Assembly: GCA_964487285.1 (NCBI GenBank)
Contig: CAZAPZ010000023.1
Span: forward strand, 1-19,430
Length of the DNA: 19,430 nt
Direction of reading: 5' to 3'
Source: CAZAPZ01 sp964487285
GTDB lineage: Bacteria; Campylobacterota_A; Desulfurellia; JAADFJ01
This document shows positions 1 through 7,842 of this stretch, one piece after another. The position numbers were made by a program, and so were the translations under genes. The notes under the pieces were generated by a model that was given only the letters and a program-made list of their open reading frames with translations, was not told the origin of the DNA and did no database searches. Numbering within the stretch: position 1 is the first letter of the stretch; each line of letters opens with the position of its first letter.

Positions 1-2
1 TA

Positions 3-164
3 ATCCATCACTCTCATATCTTTATGTTAGGAGGTGAAAGCTATAGATTAAAATCTGGGGTACTGAATGAGAGGTACAGAGCGGTCAATCTTAATGGTCG
101 AAGATGGTATATTCTGTTGGCCGTTGACAGCAATAGTATAGAGATAAAGAACGCATGTTTGTAA
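3..164 (+). CDS. 3' end of an unrecognised gene (5' part outside the window)
   Basis: An open frame enters from the left edge and stops with TAA at 162-164, giving about 53 residues. It contains an in-frame ATG at 24, but the frame is also open before it, so the start probably lies upstream of the window. The translation (for example FMLGGESYRLKSG followed by NLNGRRWYILLAVDS) has the alternating hydrophobic and charged look of a small beta-rich C-terminal domain. I do not recognise the family. It converges on the minus-strand pta gene, separated by about 130 AT-rich bases in which I see no convincing terminator. Being short and truncated, it could also be a chance open frame. Confidence 0.35.
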   Translation: MHHSHIFMLGGESYRLKSGVLNERYRAVNLNGRRWYILLAVDSNSIEIKNACL

Positions 165-297
165 TATTGTGTATAAAATATTTGACAGATAGTGTTAAAA
201 ATAAAAATAATAGCAATAAATAAATGTCGTAGTAAATTGAAACGGAACTGCTTCTGAATCTCTTACCGGACTTGACTAAACCGTTTACGAACCCGTT

Positions 298-1254
298 TTA
301 TCTTGCAGACATAACCGCAGTTATAGCAACCTCGTTTACTATATCACTGCTTGAGCAGCCTCTTGAAAGATCATTAAAAGGTTTTTTTATGCCAAGAAAA
401 AGCGGACCTATAGCCAGCATTTTACCTATTCTTTCTGCTAGTTTATATCCGATGTTTCCGCTGTTTAAATCGGGAAATATCAGCACATTCGCATTGCCGG
501 CAACACTGCTTTCGGGATATTTTTTTTTGGCCACTTCAGAATTTATGGCTGCATCAAGCTGCATCTCGCCATCAACTTCAAAATCACTTGCATTGAGAAT
601 TTCAACTGCTTTTCTAACGCGGTTTATTTCATCTCCCTTTGCACTTAGGTTTGTTGAATAAGAGAGCAGTGCCACAAAGGGTTCTATACCTATGGATATG
701 GCTAAGTTAGCTGCATTGCCGGCAATTTGAGACAGTTGATAAGAGTTGGGTCTTGGAATTACTGCACAGTCTGAAAAAATAAACGTCCCTTTATGTCCCA
801 AATTTTGATTATCTGAAATCATTAAAAAAGCTCCACTCATGGAAGAATCTTTAACTGTTCCGATAATTTTCAAAGCTGCTCTTGCAACCTCGGCAGTCGG
901 GCAGTCAGCTCCACCTACGGCTCCGTCTGCATATCCGGTTTCAACAAGCATTGCCGCTATATAGGCAGAATTTTCCGAATAATGGATAGCGTCTTTAATG
1001 CAGGCTTCATACTTCTCTACGAATTGATTTTTTAATTTGTCTATATTTGCAATTTCACATTGCGCAAGCTCTTTTTTTGAAAATTTATTTTCTATGGCAG
1101 CTCTTTTTCCTACCAAAACAGGGACGGCTATCTGTTCTTCTATTATTATGCGTACCGCTTGGCAAACTCGATTGTCACCTGTAACCAAAGCCACTTTCTT
1201 ATGCAGCTTTCGAGCTTCTGTCTTCAAATTTTTTAATACTAAATTCTCTGTCAT
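298..1254 (-). CDS. pta: Phosphate acetyltransferase (phosphotransacetylase)
   Basis: Soluble enzyme exchanging CoA for phosphate on acetyl-CoA (acetyl-CoA + Pi = acetyl-P + CoA), the step before ATP formation by acetate kinase. The product is about 318 residues, typical of the single-domain class I Pta. Family hallmarks are visible: a DGEMQLDAA stretch, AGNANVLIFPDLNSGNIGYK, and near the C terminus KPFNDLSRGCSSSDIVN. The frame can be extended upstream to an ATG at 1320, but that would overlap the preceding gene by about 40 bases and add residues unlike the family. The ATG at 1254 lies 25 bases after that gene's stop and follows a weak AGAAAG site, so I prefer it. It is the last gene of the icmF operon. 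No acetate kinase is in the window, and a phosphate propionyl- or butyryltransferase role cannot be excluded. Confidence 0.9.
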   Translation of the reverse strand: MTENLVLKNLKTEARKLHKKVALVTGDNRVCQAVRIIIEEQIAVPVLVGKRAAIENKFSKKELAQCEIANIDKLKNQFVEKYEACIKDAIHYSENSAYIAAMLVETGYADGAVGGADCPTAEVARAALKIIGTVKDSSMSGAFLMISDNQNLGHKGTFIFSDCAVIPRPNSYQLSQIAGNAANLAISIGIEPFVALLSYSTNLSAKGDEINRVRKAVEILNASDFEVDGEMQLDAAINSEVAKKKYPESSVAGNANVLIFPDLNSGNIGYKLAERIGKMLAIGPLFLGIKKPFNDLSRGCSSSDIVNEVAITAVMSAR

Positions 1255-1279
1255 TTTGTTTTCTTTCTTTTGGCTGATA

Positions 1280-1789
1280 TTAAATTGAAAACTTCCAGCC
1301 GCAGTGAAAATCACGTTCAACTTTATCCGGCGGGCAAGCGATGCATTCGGTTTTTATTCTTTTGTCTATTGTTTCAGCAAATTTGCTATATTCTATAATG
1401 CCAACAGGTTTGCAGGGAAAATAATCCATATCTTTTCTCTCTCTTGCAGCCTGAACACGGCATTTTGTCATTTTTAGTATGAGAGATCCGTTTTTCCACG
1501 ATATTGACTGTTCGTTGATTCTGCAATACATCCTGAATGCCAGCGCTTTTTTTAAGCCGTCAAGGCCGCTTTCTTTTGGCAATCTAATGCGCTTCATAAT
1601 TCTTTTTGCTTCTATCACGGTAAAATAGCTCCATGCTTCTTTGTCGAGCTCTATTGCCTTTTCTATTCCGAATTGCCGTTCGACAGCTTGAAACCAGAGT
1701 CCATCGTGTGCTAGCCAGTTTTTTGCTTCATCTTCAATAATTCCTATAAGTTCATCTTTTGAAAGTTGATCTAATTCAGGATATTTCAT
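1280..1789 (-). CDS. DUF6125-like conserved cysteine-rich cytosolic protein
   Basis: A 169-residue soluble protein with no signal peptide or membrane segment. The N-terminal half is helical and contains WLAHDGLWFQAVERQFG (about 25-41). The C-terminal half carries a cysteine cluster: C110 in MTKCRVQAARERK, C126 in FPCKPVGIIEY, C149 and C152 as CIAC, and C163 near the end. From memory this arrangement matches the DUF6125 family, related to L-2-amino-thiazoline-4-carboxylate hydrolase-like proteins, common near acyl-CoA genes in anaerobes. The biochemical role is unknown. The cysteines suggest a metal or Fe-S site (inference). The start was set at 1789 because GGGAGG sits five bases upstream; the in-frame ATG at 1801 has no such site. 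It lies between the ECHDC3-like gene (27-base gap) and pta (25-base gap). Confidence 0.75.
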   Translation of the reverse strand: MKYPELDQLSKDELIGIIEDEAKNWLAHDGLWFQAVERQFGIEKAIELDKEAWSYFTVIEAKRIMKRIRLPKESGLDGLKKALAFRMYCRINEQSISWKNGSLILKMTKCRVQAARERKDMDYFPCKPVGIIEYSKFAETIDKRIKTECIACPPDKVERDFHCGWKFSI

Positions 1790-1793
1790 TTTT

Positions 1794-1799
1794 CCTCCC
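1794..1799 (-). promoter_or_regulatory. Shine-Dalgarno site deciding the DUF6125-like start
   Basis: GGGAGG on the minus strand lies five bases before the ATG at 1789. It overlaps the codons that would follow the alternative ATG at 1801, so the downstream start is favoured. Confidence 0.7.
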
Positions 1800-1816
1800 A
1801 TAAATTATCTTTTTAG

Positions 1817-2593
1817 TTATTTTAATTTCCAGACAGGTGTTCTTTTGTTTAAAAAAGCATCTATTCCTTCTTTTGAATCATCAAGTGTGTTAAGCAGAGC
1901 AAAGTTGTAATTGGCTATCTCAAGCGCTTTTGAAAGCTCTATATCTGCCATTTTATAGAATGCTTTCTTAGTAAGCTGCATAGCGAGCGGGCTTTTTGAA
2001 GCAAGATCCTCTGCCAATTTCATGGTTTCAACTTCCAATTTATCAAGCGGAACAATTTTATTGATAAGTCCTATCTCTTCTGCCCGTTTTGCATCTATCA
2101 TCTTTCCCGTGAGAAGCAGCTCCAGAGCCCTTTTTCTTGTTATGGTTCTTGTAACAGCAACAGACGGACCGATACATGAGAGCCCAACATTTATAGCAGT
2201 AAGCCCAAATTTTGTTCCTTCTGCGGCTATTGCCAAATCAGCGGCAGCAGCCAAACCTACCCCATTTGCAACAGCAAAACCACTAACCGAAGCTATTACA
2301 GGTTTTTTCATACTTGAGATTGTTAGTGTCATCTCTTCCATCAATTCAGTAATATTATAATAATCAAGCGGAGTCTTATCCAATAACATATTAAGATCTA
2401 TACCTGCTGAAAAACCTCGTCCGTTAGCTTTTACTATTACCACCCTAATATTTTCGTCTTCATCTGTTTTTCGCAATAATTCATTGAGCATCTTAGCCAA
2501 AGGGATGTTAAAAGTGTTCAGCTTATCGGGACGGTTAAGCGTTAAAATAGCAATATGGTCCTTAATATTCAGTAAAACCGTTTTGTTTTCCAT
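1817..2593 (-). CDS. Enoyl-CoA hydratase/isomerase-family protein, ECHDC3-like, lacking both crotonase glutamates
   Basis: A 258-residue crotonase-fold protein. The oxyanion-hole region is present (GRGFSAGIDLN, about 58-68), as is a CoA-binding ASVSGFAVANGVGLAAAADLA stretch (101-121). The two acid-base glutamates of rat crotonase (E144, E164) align with G113 and A133 here, so ordinary syn-hydration of an enoyl-CoA is unlikely. The motif NVGLSCIGPSVAVTR and the C-terminal AFLNKRTPVW closely resemble ECHDC3-type proteins, whose reaction is poorly defined. A strong AGGAGG precedes the ATG at 2593. It follows icmF by 21 bases, so it probably handles an acyl-CoA linked to the mutase product, or acts as a thioesterase or isomerase (inference). 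Confidence 0.85.
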   Translation of the reverse strand: MENKTVLLNIKDHIAILTLNRPDKLNTFNIPLAKMLNELLRKTDEDENIRVVIVKANGRGFSAGIDLNMLLDKTPLDYYNITELMEEMTLTISSMKKPVIASVSGFAVANGVGLAAAADLAIAAEGTKFGLTAINVGLSCIGPSVAVTRTITRKRALELLLTGKMIDAKRAEEIGLINKIVPLDKLEVETMKLAEDLASKSPLAMQLTKKAFYKMADIELSKALEIANYNFALLNTLDDSKEGIDAFLNKRTPVWKLK

Positions 2594-2614
2594 CTTCTCC
2601 TCCTATCAGTAAAT

Positions 2615-5600
2615 TTACATATTTCTTCTATAACTGCCGCCGACTTCAAAAAGTGCATGGGTAATTTGTCCTAATGTTGCGACGCGAACACAATTCATCA
2701 TCTCTTTGAAGCTGTTTTTACCTTCTATCGCTGATTTTTTAAGATTGGCAAGTGCTAAGTTTGCCGTATCTTTATGAAGCAGCTTGAATTTTGCCAAATT
2801 GTTGAGCTGCGATTCTTTCTCCTCTTTTGTTGACCTGATAAGTTTATATTCAGTTTGCGTATCTGTGTTTGATAAAAAGTAATTTACACCTGTTATCGGA
2901 AGTTCGCCCGACTGTTTCTTTTGCTCATAAATTAGCGATTCGCCCTGAATTTTTGCACGCTGATATCCTGTTTCCATAGCTCCCAATACTCCGCCCCTTG
3001 CATTTATTGCCTCAAACTCTTTAAGCGTTGCTTCTAAAAGTTGAAAAAACAAAGAATTGGCAATAAATGACCCCGATAAAGAATTTTCATTTTTCATTAG
3101 ACCGAACTCTTTATTTATAATCAGCTGGATTGCCAGCGCTCTTCTCACCGATTCTTCGGTAGGTGTTGTAATAGCTTCATCATAAGCGTTTGTGTGAAGC
3201 GAATTGCAATTGTCCGTTATTGCCAAAAGCGCCTGAAGCGTGGTTCTGATATCGTTGAATTGTACTTCCTGTTCGTGAAGCGATCTGCCTGATGTTTGTA
3301 TGTGATACTTGAGTTTTTGGCTTCTACCTGATGCGTGATAACGGTATTTCATTGCGACTGCCCAGATGAAGCGAGCAACTCTTCCGATTACCGAATATTC
3401 TATATCCATTCCGTTTGAAAAAAAGAACGAAAGATTTTTAGCGAAAGCATCAATTTCCATTCCTCTTGCAAGATAACTTTCAACATATGTAAATCCGTTT
3501 GCAAGTGTCAGTGCAAGCTGAGTTATAGGATTTGCCCCAGCCTCTGCAATGTGATAGCCTGATATTGAAACCGAATAATAGTTTCTTATCTCATGCTCTA
3601 TAAAATATTCTTCAATATCCGCCATAAGTTTTAAGGAAAAATCAGTAGAAAAAAGACATGTATTTTGAGCCTGATCTTCTTTAAGAATATCCGCCTGAAC
3701 GGTTCCTCTGACATTTTTGAGCGTTTCTGCATAGATTTTTGAGCGTTCTGCTGCGGTTGCCGTTCTGCTGTTTTGTTTCTCAAGTTTATCTACATTTTGG
3801 TCAATAGCGGTGTTAAAAAACATTGCAAGCATAGTGGGCGCAGGACCGTTTATTGTCATTGACACAGATGTCATGGGATCTGTCAAATCAAATCCCTTAA
3901 ACAGCTTTTTCATATCGTCAAGCGTTGCAATTGAAACTCCCGAATTACCTATTTTACCATAAATATCAGGCTGCATGGCAGGATCTTCGCCGTAAAGTGA
4001 AGCCGAATCAAAAGCAACCGAAAGCCGTTTGGCAGGTTGCGCTTTTGATAAAAGATGAAATCGTCTATTTGTTCTTTCGGGTGTTCCTTCGCCTGCAAAC
4101 ATTCGCGTCGGCATCTCCTTGGATGTTCTTTTAAACGGAAACACTCCTGCTGTATATGGAAACATGCCGGGAAAATTTTCTATTTTTTGCCAGAATAATC
4201 TATCGCCCCAATCTTTAAATGATGGAACAGCTATTTTAGGAACATCTATTCCGGATAATGTTTTACTGAAAAGTTCCGTTTTCATCTCTTTACCGCGTAT
4301 AAGGAAGCTGTATTGAGGTTTCTTATACATTTTTACCTGTGTATCAAAAGTAGAAATAAGCTTAAAATTCTCTTTTGTAATCTTTTCTTTTTCAGCATCA
4401 TACAAATTTGTCAGCTCGGATTTATTTTCAACCTTATCCGTTATTCCGTTGATTTTATAAAGCATGCTCGCTGCCATCGACTGACTTTTTGTATCTTTAA
4501 CATACTCTTTTACGGTTTCAACAATTCTATGAAGATAATCTTTTCTATCCTGAGGAATAAGAAGGTTAATTATCGGATCGCCTGCTTTTCTTTTGGATAT
4601 TATATTGTATCCGTACTTGCCAAGATAGTTTGTTAAAACTTTGTAAAATTTATTGATGCCTTGGTCGTTAAATTGGCTTGAGATGGTTGGATACACAGGC
4701 ATGTTTTCTAATTTCTTATCATCAAAACGCTGTGATATGATTTTTCTAACGGAAAGCAGAGCATCAAGCGAACCTACTTTATCAAATTTATTGATTACAA
4801 CCGCATCTGCATAATCTAACATACTTATTTTTTCAAGCTGCATAGGCGCCCCATATTCACTTGTCATAAGATATATGGAATAATCTACCAGATCTACAAT
4901 TTCAGTATCGGCTTGTCCGATACCTGCCGTTTCTACAATAATGAGATCAAATCCGGCTGATTTAAGAATTTTTACGCCATATTTAATAATGGGCGATATC
5001 GCAAGGCTTGACATTCTTGTTGCAATGCTTCTGAAAAACAGTCTATCCGGATAACTTATTAGTGAATTCATTCTTATTCTATCGCCAAGCAGTGCCCCGC
5101 CTGTTTTTCGTCTGCTTGGATCTACCGCAAGAACGGCAATTCTCATATCGCTGTCTTCGGCAAATCTGCTGATAATTTCGTCTATAAAGCTGCTCTTGCC
5201 TGATCCGCCGGTTCCAGTGACACCGATCACGGGAATTTTTTTATTTGTAACGGGAATATCTTTCATTAAAAGATCACAATCGGTATCTATTCTGTCTTCT
5301 ACGGCACTTATCAATTTTGCCGCCGATCCTTTATTCCGAACATTTTTTATCAAAGCTTCCATGTCACTATTATGGGATCTTTCCTGAGTTTTTTTGATCA
5401 TTAACGAAGTCATTCCGCCAAGTCCGAGATTCATTCCATCGTAAGGAGAGAAGAGTTTTGTTACGCCGTATTCTTCCAATTCTTTTATCTCCTCAGGCGT
5501 AATAGTTCCGCCGCCGCCGCCGAAAACCAGTACATCGCCCCGGTCTTTTTTTCTAAGCAGATCAACCATATATTTAAACGATTCGGTATGGCCGCCCTGA

Positions 5601-5797
5601 TAGGAGCTTATCGCAATTGCATTCGCATCTTCATCAACTGCCGCGTTGACAACATCTTCAACGGATCTGTTATGAGCAAGATGAATAACTTCTGCACCTG
5701 CAGAGACAAGCTCGCGTCTAATAATGTTGATGGATGCGTCATGACCGTCAAACAGACTGGTGGCTGTAATGAATCTTATCGGTTTTTTATTTTCCAT
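2615..5797 (-). CDS. icmF: Fused coenzyme-B12 acyl-CoA mutase with G-protein chaperone domain (isobutyryl-CoA mutase IcmF type)
   Basis: A 1060-residue cytosolic enzyme with the IcmF domain order. The N-terminal B12-binding domain (about 1-140) has the cobalt-ligand motif LFDGHDAS (D17, H19). A MeaI-type GTPase domain (about 185-400) has Walker A GTGGSGKSS at 195-203, DPSRRKTGGALLGD at 226-239, VETAGIGQ at 288-295 and NKFD at 336-339. The TIM-barrel mutase domain starts near residue 500. Substrate-pocket positions are diagnostic: F567 in RMFAGEGTP and Q711 in DQAQNTC, where methylmalonyl-CoA mutase has Tyr and Arg. H749 in SGYHIAEAG matches the conserved active-site His. This predicts isobutyryl-CoA/n-butyryl-CoA interconversion; known IcmFs also act slowly on isovaleryl-CoA/pivalyl-CoA. 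The ATG at 5797 follows AAGGAGG. It is the first gene of the minus-strand operon, facing the IclR gene. Confidence 0.93.
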   Translation of the reverse strand: MENKKPIRFITATSLFDGHDASINIIRRELVSAGAEVIHLAHNRSVEDVVNAAVDEDANAIAISSYQGGHTESFKYMVDLLRKKDRGDVLVFGGGGGTITPEEIKELEEYGVTKLFSPYDGMNLGLGGMTSLMIKKTQERSHNSDMEALIKNVRNKGSAAKLISAVEDRIDTDCDLLMKDIPVTNKKIPVIGVTGTGGSGKSSFIDEIISRFAEDSDMRIAVLAVDPSRRKTGGALLGDRIRMNSLISYPDRLFFRSIATRMSSLAISPIIKYGVKILKSAGFDLIIVETAGIGQADTEIVDLVDYSIYLMTSEYGAPMQLEKISMLDYADAVVINKFDKVGSLDALLSVRKIISQRFDDKKLENMPVYPTISSQFNDQGINKFYKVLTNYLGKYGYNIISKRKAGDPIINLLIPQDRKDYLHRIVETVKEYVKDTKSQSMAASMLYKINGITDKVENKSELTNLYDAEKEKITKENFKLISTFDTQVKMYKKPQYSFLIRGKEMKTELFSKTLSGIDVPKIAVPSFKDWGDRLFWQKIENFPGMFPYTAGVFPFKRTSKEMPTRMFAGEGTPERTNRRFHLLSKAQPAKRLSVAFDSASLYGEDPAMQPDIYGKIGNSGVSIATLDDMKKLFKGFDLTDPMTSVSMTINGPAPTMLAMFFNTAIDQNVDKLEKQNSRTATAAERSKIYAETLKNVRGTVQADILKEDQAQNTCLFSTDFSLKLMADIEEYFIEHEIRNYYSVSISGYHIAEAGANPITQLALTLANGFTYVESYLARGMEIDAFAKNLSFFFSNGMDIEYSVIGRVARFIWAVAMKYRYHASGRSQKLKYHIQTSGRSLHEQEVQFNDIRTTLQALLAITDNCNSLHTNAYDEAITTPTEESVRRALAIQLIINKEFGLMKNENSLSGSFIANSLFFQLLEATLKEFEAINARGGVLGAMETGYQRAKIQGESLIYEQKKQSGELPITGVNYFLSNTDTQTEYKLIRSTKEEKESQLNNLAKFKLLHKDTANLALANLKKSAIEGKNSFKEMMNCVRVATLGQITHALFEVGGSYRRNM

Positions 5798-5806
5798 AAT
5801 TCCTCC

Positions 5807-5834
5807 TTGACAGCAGAATATTTTTTTATATACT
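5807..5834 (+). promoter_or_regulatory. Candidate sigma70-type promoter of the IclR operon
   Basis: TTGACA at 5807-5812 is a perfect -35 hexamer. It is followed after 16 bases by TATACT at 5829-5834, five of six matches to TATAAT. Transcription would begin near 5841, about 20 bases before the regulator's ATG. The -35 partly overlaps the complement of the icmF ribosome binding site, and the -10 lies inside the inverted repeat at 5828-5854, which would make the promoter sensitive to a bound repressor. Confidence 0.6.
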
Positions 5835-5854
5835 GAAATAATGTTTCAGTATAT
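5828..5854. promoter_or_regulatory. Perfect 11-base inverted repeat, probable IclR-family operator between divergent operons
   Basis: ATATACTGAAA at 5828-5838 and its exact complement TTTCAGTATAT at 5844-5854 are separated by five bases (TAATG). The core TGAAA-N5-TTTCA resembles the palindromes bound by IclR-family dimers. It overlaps the -10 of the plus-strand promoter and lies 31 bases upstream of the icmF start, so one regulator could control both operons and itself. As RNA it could also form a hairpin, but there is no T-run placed to make it a terminator. Confidence 0.7.
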
Positions 5855-5863
5855 GGATAATAT

Positions 5864-6622
5864 ATGATAAGTGATGAAAAGTCAACTCCTTTAACATTAA
5901 AGAAAGCGTTAATGATTTTAGAGTTTGTTGCATCAAGCGGACAAACTTGTACACTTTCTGAAATATCAGGTGCACTTGATATTCCTAAGCCGACTGCATA
6001 TAGACTTATCAACGGTCTTCTCTCAAACGGGTATCTTCTTCAAAACAAGGAGAAGCAGATTCAACTTGGCTATAAACTGCTTATTTTGGGCGGAGTGGTG
6101 AGACAAAAAAGTATCATACGCCACATTTCGCTTCCGTTTTTAAAAAGACTTCAAAAATTAACTAACGAGACGGTTCATTTGACGGTTCCTGATGGCAGCT
6201 ACGGTGTTTATCTTGAAAAACTCGAATCTTCCAATGCCATTAGATTGTGGACAACGGTGGGTGCGAAGCTGCCGCTTACCGTTGGAGCATCCATGAGAGC
6301 TATACTTGCATTTTTGCCTGAAAAGAGAATAAGAAAAATTATAGCGGAGAAAAATCATAAATTAACCGATTCGACTCTCGGCAAGTCTCAACTCAAAAAG
6401 GTGATAGAGCAAACAAGAGAAAACGGTTACACTGTAAGCTTTGGTGAGGCTGATTCAGGAGCTGCAGCTATAGCTGCACCGGTTCTTAACAACGAGGATA
6501 TTGCAGTTGCCGCAATATCCGTTGCGGGACCTGCTGAAAGATTTACGAGTAATAAAATTGATGAATGGATACCTGAAGTTAAAAAATGCGCAGCGGATAT
6601 TAAAAAAGCGCTTTTCGCTTAA
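5864..6622 (+). CDS. IclR-family transcriptional regulator
   Basis: A 252-residue regulator. The N-terminal winged helix-turn-helix (about 10-70) includes TLSEISGALDIPKPTAYRLI, the recognition region typical of IclR proteins. The effector-binding domain (about 85-250) has the expected TVHLTVPDGSYGVYLEKLES, the PLTVGASMRAILAFLPE segment and the GEADSGAAAIAAPVLN motif. The ATG at 5864 has only a weak upstream GGAT-like site, so translation may be modest. It is the first gene of a long plus-strand operon, 16 bases ahead of the dehydrogenase gene, and faces icmF across an inverted repeat that is its likely operator. The effector is probably an acyl-CoA, acid or degradation intermediate handled by these genes (inference). 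Activator or repressor cannot be told from sequence. Confidence 0.92.
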   Translation: MISDEKSTPLTLKKALMILEFVASSGQTCTLSEISGALDIPKPTAYRLINGLLSNGYLLQNKEKQIQLGYKLLILGGVVRQKSIIRHISLPFLKRLQKLTNETVHLTVPDGSYGVYLEKLESSNAIRLWTTVGAKLPLTVGASMRAILAFLPEKRIRKIIAEKNHKLTDSTLGKSQLKKVIEQTRENGYTVSFGEADSGAAAIAAPVLNNEDIAVAAISVAGPAERFTSNKIDEWIPEVKKCAADIKKALFA

Positions 6623-6637
6623 AACAAGGAGGAACCG

Positions 6638-7801
6638 ATGCTTATTTCTAACGATCTTTTAACCGATGAGGCAAAAGATCTAAAAAAGGCTGTAAAGCAG
6701 TTCTGCAAGAGAGAGTTCAAGGATAGCCTCAAGTGGGACGAAACTCAAAATATGCCTTACGATCTTTGGGGCAAGATGGGCGATATAGGTTTGACCGGCA
6801 TGATGATTGATGAAGAGTTTGGAGGAATGGGTCCGGATGCTCTGCTTGCAACTGTGATTATGGAGGAGATGGCGGTTTATTCACCTGCTGTAGCTATGAG
6901 TCTCGGGGCACATTCAATTCTTGCCGGAAATGTTATAAATAGAGGCGGAAGCAGTGAGCAAAAAGCTAAATATTTGCCTGATATAGCCGTGGGTAAGAAA
7001 ATAGCTTCGCTTTGTTTGACAGAACCGGAACGTGGTTCGGATGCTGCTCATCCGACAACAAAGGCGATAAAAAATGGTGACGGATATATCCTGCGCGGTC
7101 AGAAAATTTTTATTACCAATGCACCGGTTGCTGATATCTTTGTTACTTACGCTGATACGATAGAGAATGGAAAATCGCTCGGAGTAACGACATTTGTTGT
7201 GGAAAAGTCACCTGAAATAACGGTTGATAAGATGTATAAGATGGGCATGAGAGCATCGCCGACAGGCATCGTTCATTTTGACGATGTTCCGATGTCAAAA
7301 GATAACATTTTACGCGGCATTGGAGAAGGCACACATATTATGATGGAAGGGCTTGATGTAGAACGAATAGGTCTTTCAGGAGAAAATTTAGGGATGATGA
7401 AAGGCTCACTTGATACTGCATACAAATATGCAAAAGAGCGCATTCAGTTTAAAAAGCCTATTATCGGTTATCAGCTTATGCAGGAGAAATTAGCCTATAT
7501 ATTAGGCGAGTTGGAACTTAACAGGACATATCTGTATAAACTTGCAAACCTATGGAATGAAAATAAAGGTGATGAGAGGCTGAGAACTGCAACGGCAATT
7601 TCAAAAATAAGATCAGCTGAGGCTGCCGTTAAGTGCGCCGAAGAGGCTATACAAATTTTAGGCGGCTATGGATATGTGTCTGATTATTACCCTCAAATGT
7701 ATTGGCGTGATGCAAAGTTATACACAATTGGTGCAGGAACAAGTGAGATGATGAAGCTTCTCATTGCAAGAAGAATTATGCAGGGATTTAACGATATTTA
7801 A
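6638..7801 (+). CDS. Acyl-CoA dehydrogenase, isovaleryl-CoA dehydrogenase-like active site
   Basis: A 387-residue FAD enzyme forming the 2,3-double bond of an acyl-CoA and passing electrons to ETF. Visible motifs are LCLTEPERGSDA (126-136) and ITNA (159-162) in the FAD/substrate region, and GGYGYVSDYYPQMYWRDAKLY near the C terminus. The usual C-terminal catalytic Glu of short- and medium-chain enzymes is missing: the site reads IGAGTSE (364-370). A Glu is present instead in helix G (E242 in GLDVERIGLSG), exactly as in isovaleryl-CoA dehydrogenase. This predicts a branched short-chain substrate such as isovaleryl-CoA or a related methyl-branched thioester. A strong AAGGAGG precedes the ATG. 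It is the second gene of the operon, just before the AtuA-like gene. AtuD/citronellyl-CoA dehydrogenase-like activity is an alternative. Confidence 0.93.
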   Translation: MLISNDLLTDEAKDLKKAVKQFCKREFKDSLKWDETQNMPYDLWGKMGDIGLTGMMIDEEFGGMGPDALLATVIMEEMAVYSPAVAMSLGAHSILAGNVINRGGSSEQKAKYLPDIAVGKKIASLCLTEPERGSDAAHPTTKAIKNGDGYILRGQKIFITNAPVADIFVTYADTIENGKSLGVTTFVVEKSPEITVDKMYKMGMRASPTGIVHFDDVPMSKDNILRGIGEGTHIMMEGLDVERIGLSGENLGMMKGSLDTAYKYAKERIQFKKPIIGYQLMQEKLAYILGELELNRTYLYKLANLWNENKGDERLRTATAISKIRSAEAAVKCAEEAIQILGGYGYVSDYYPQMYWRDAKLYTIGAGTSEMMKLLIARRIMQGFNDI

Positions 7802-7842
7802 AAAGATGTATAAAAAAGTTCAAAGTTCTTCAAGGAGAATTT

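Noticed and set aside
182..211. TTGACA followed after 18 bases by AATAAT, a possible plus-strand promoter
   Set aside because: The -10 match is poor, the region is generally AT-rich, and no plus-strand gene follows, only the antisense of pta.
165..297. Bidirectional terminator between the left-edge gene and pta
   Set aside because: I found only an AAACGG/CCGTTT pairing with a very long loop and scattered A/T runs, not a compact GC-rich stem with a T-tract.
1255..1320. N-terminal extension of pta to the ATG at 1320
   Set aside because: It would overlap the upstream gene by about 40 bases, add residues not typical of Pta and has no ribosome binding site; the ATG at 1254 fits better.
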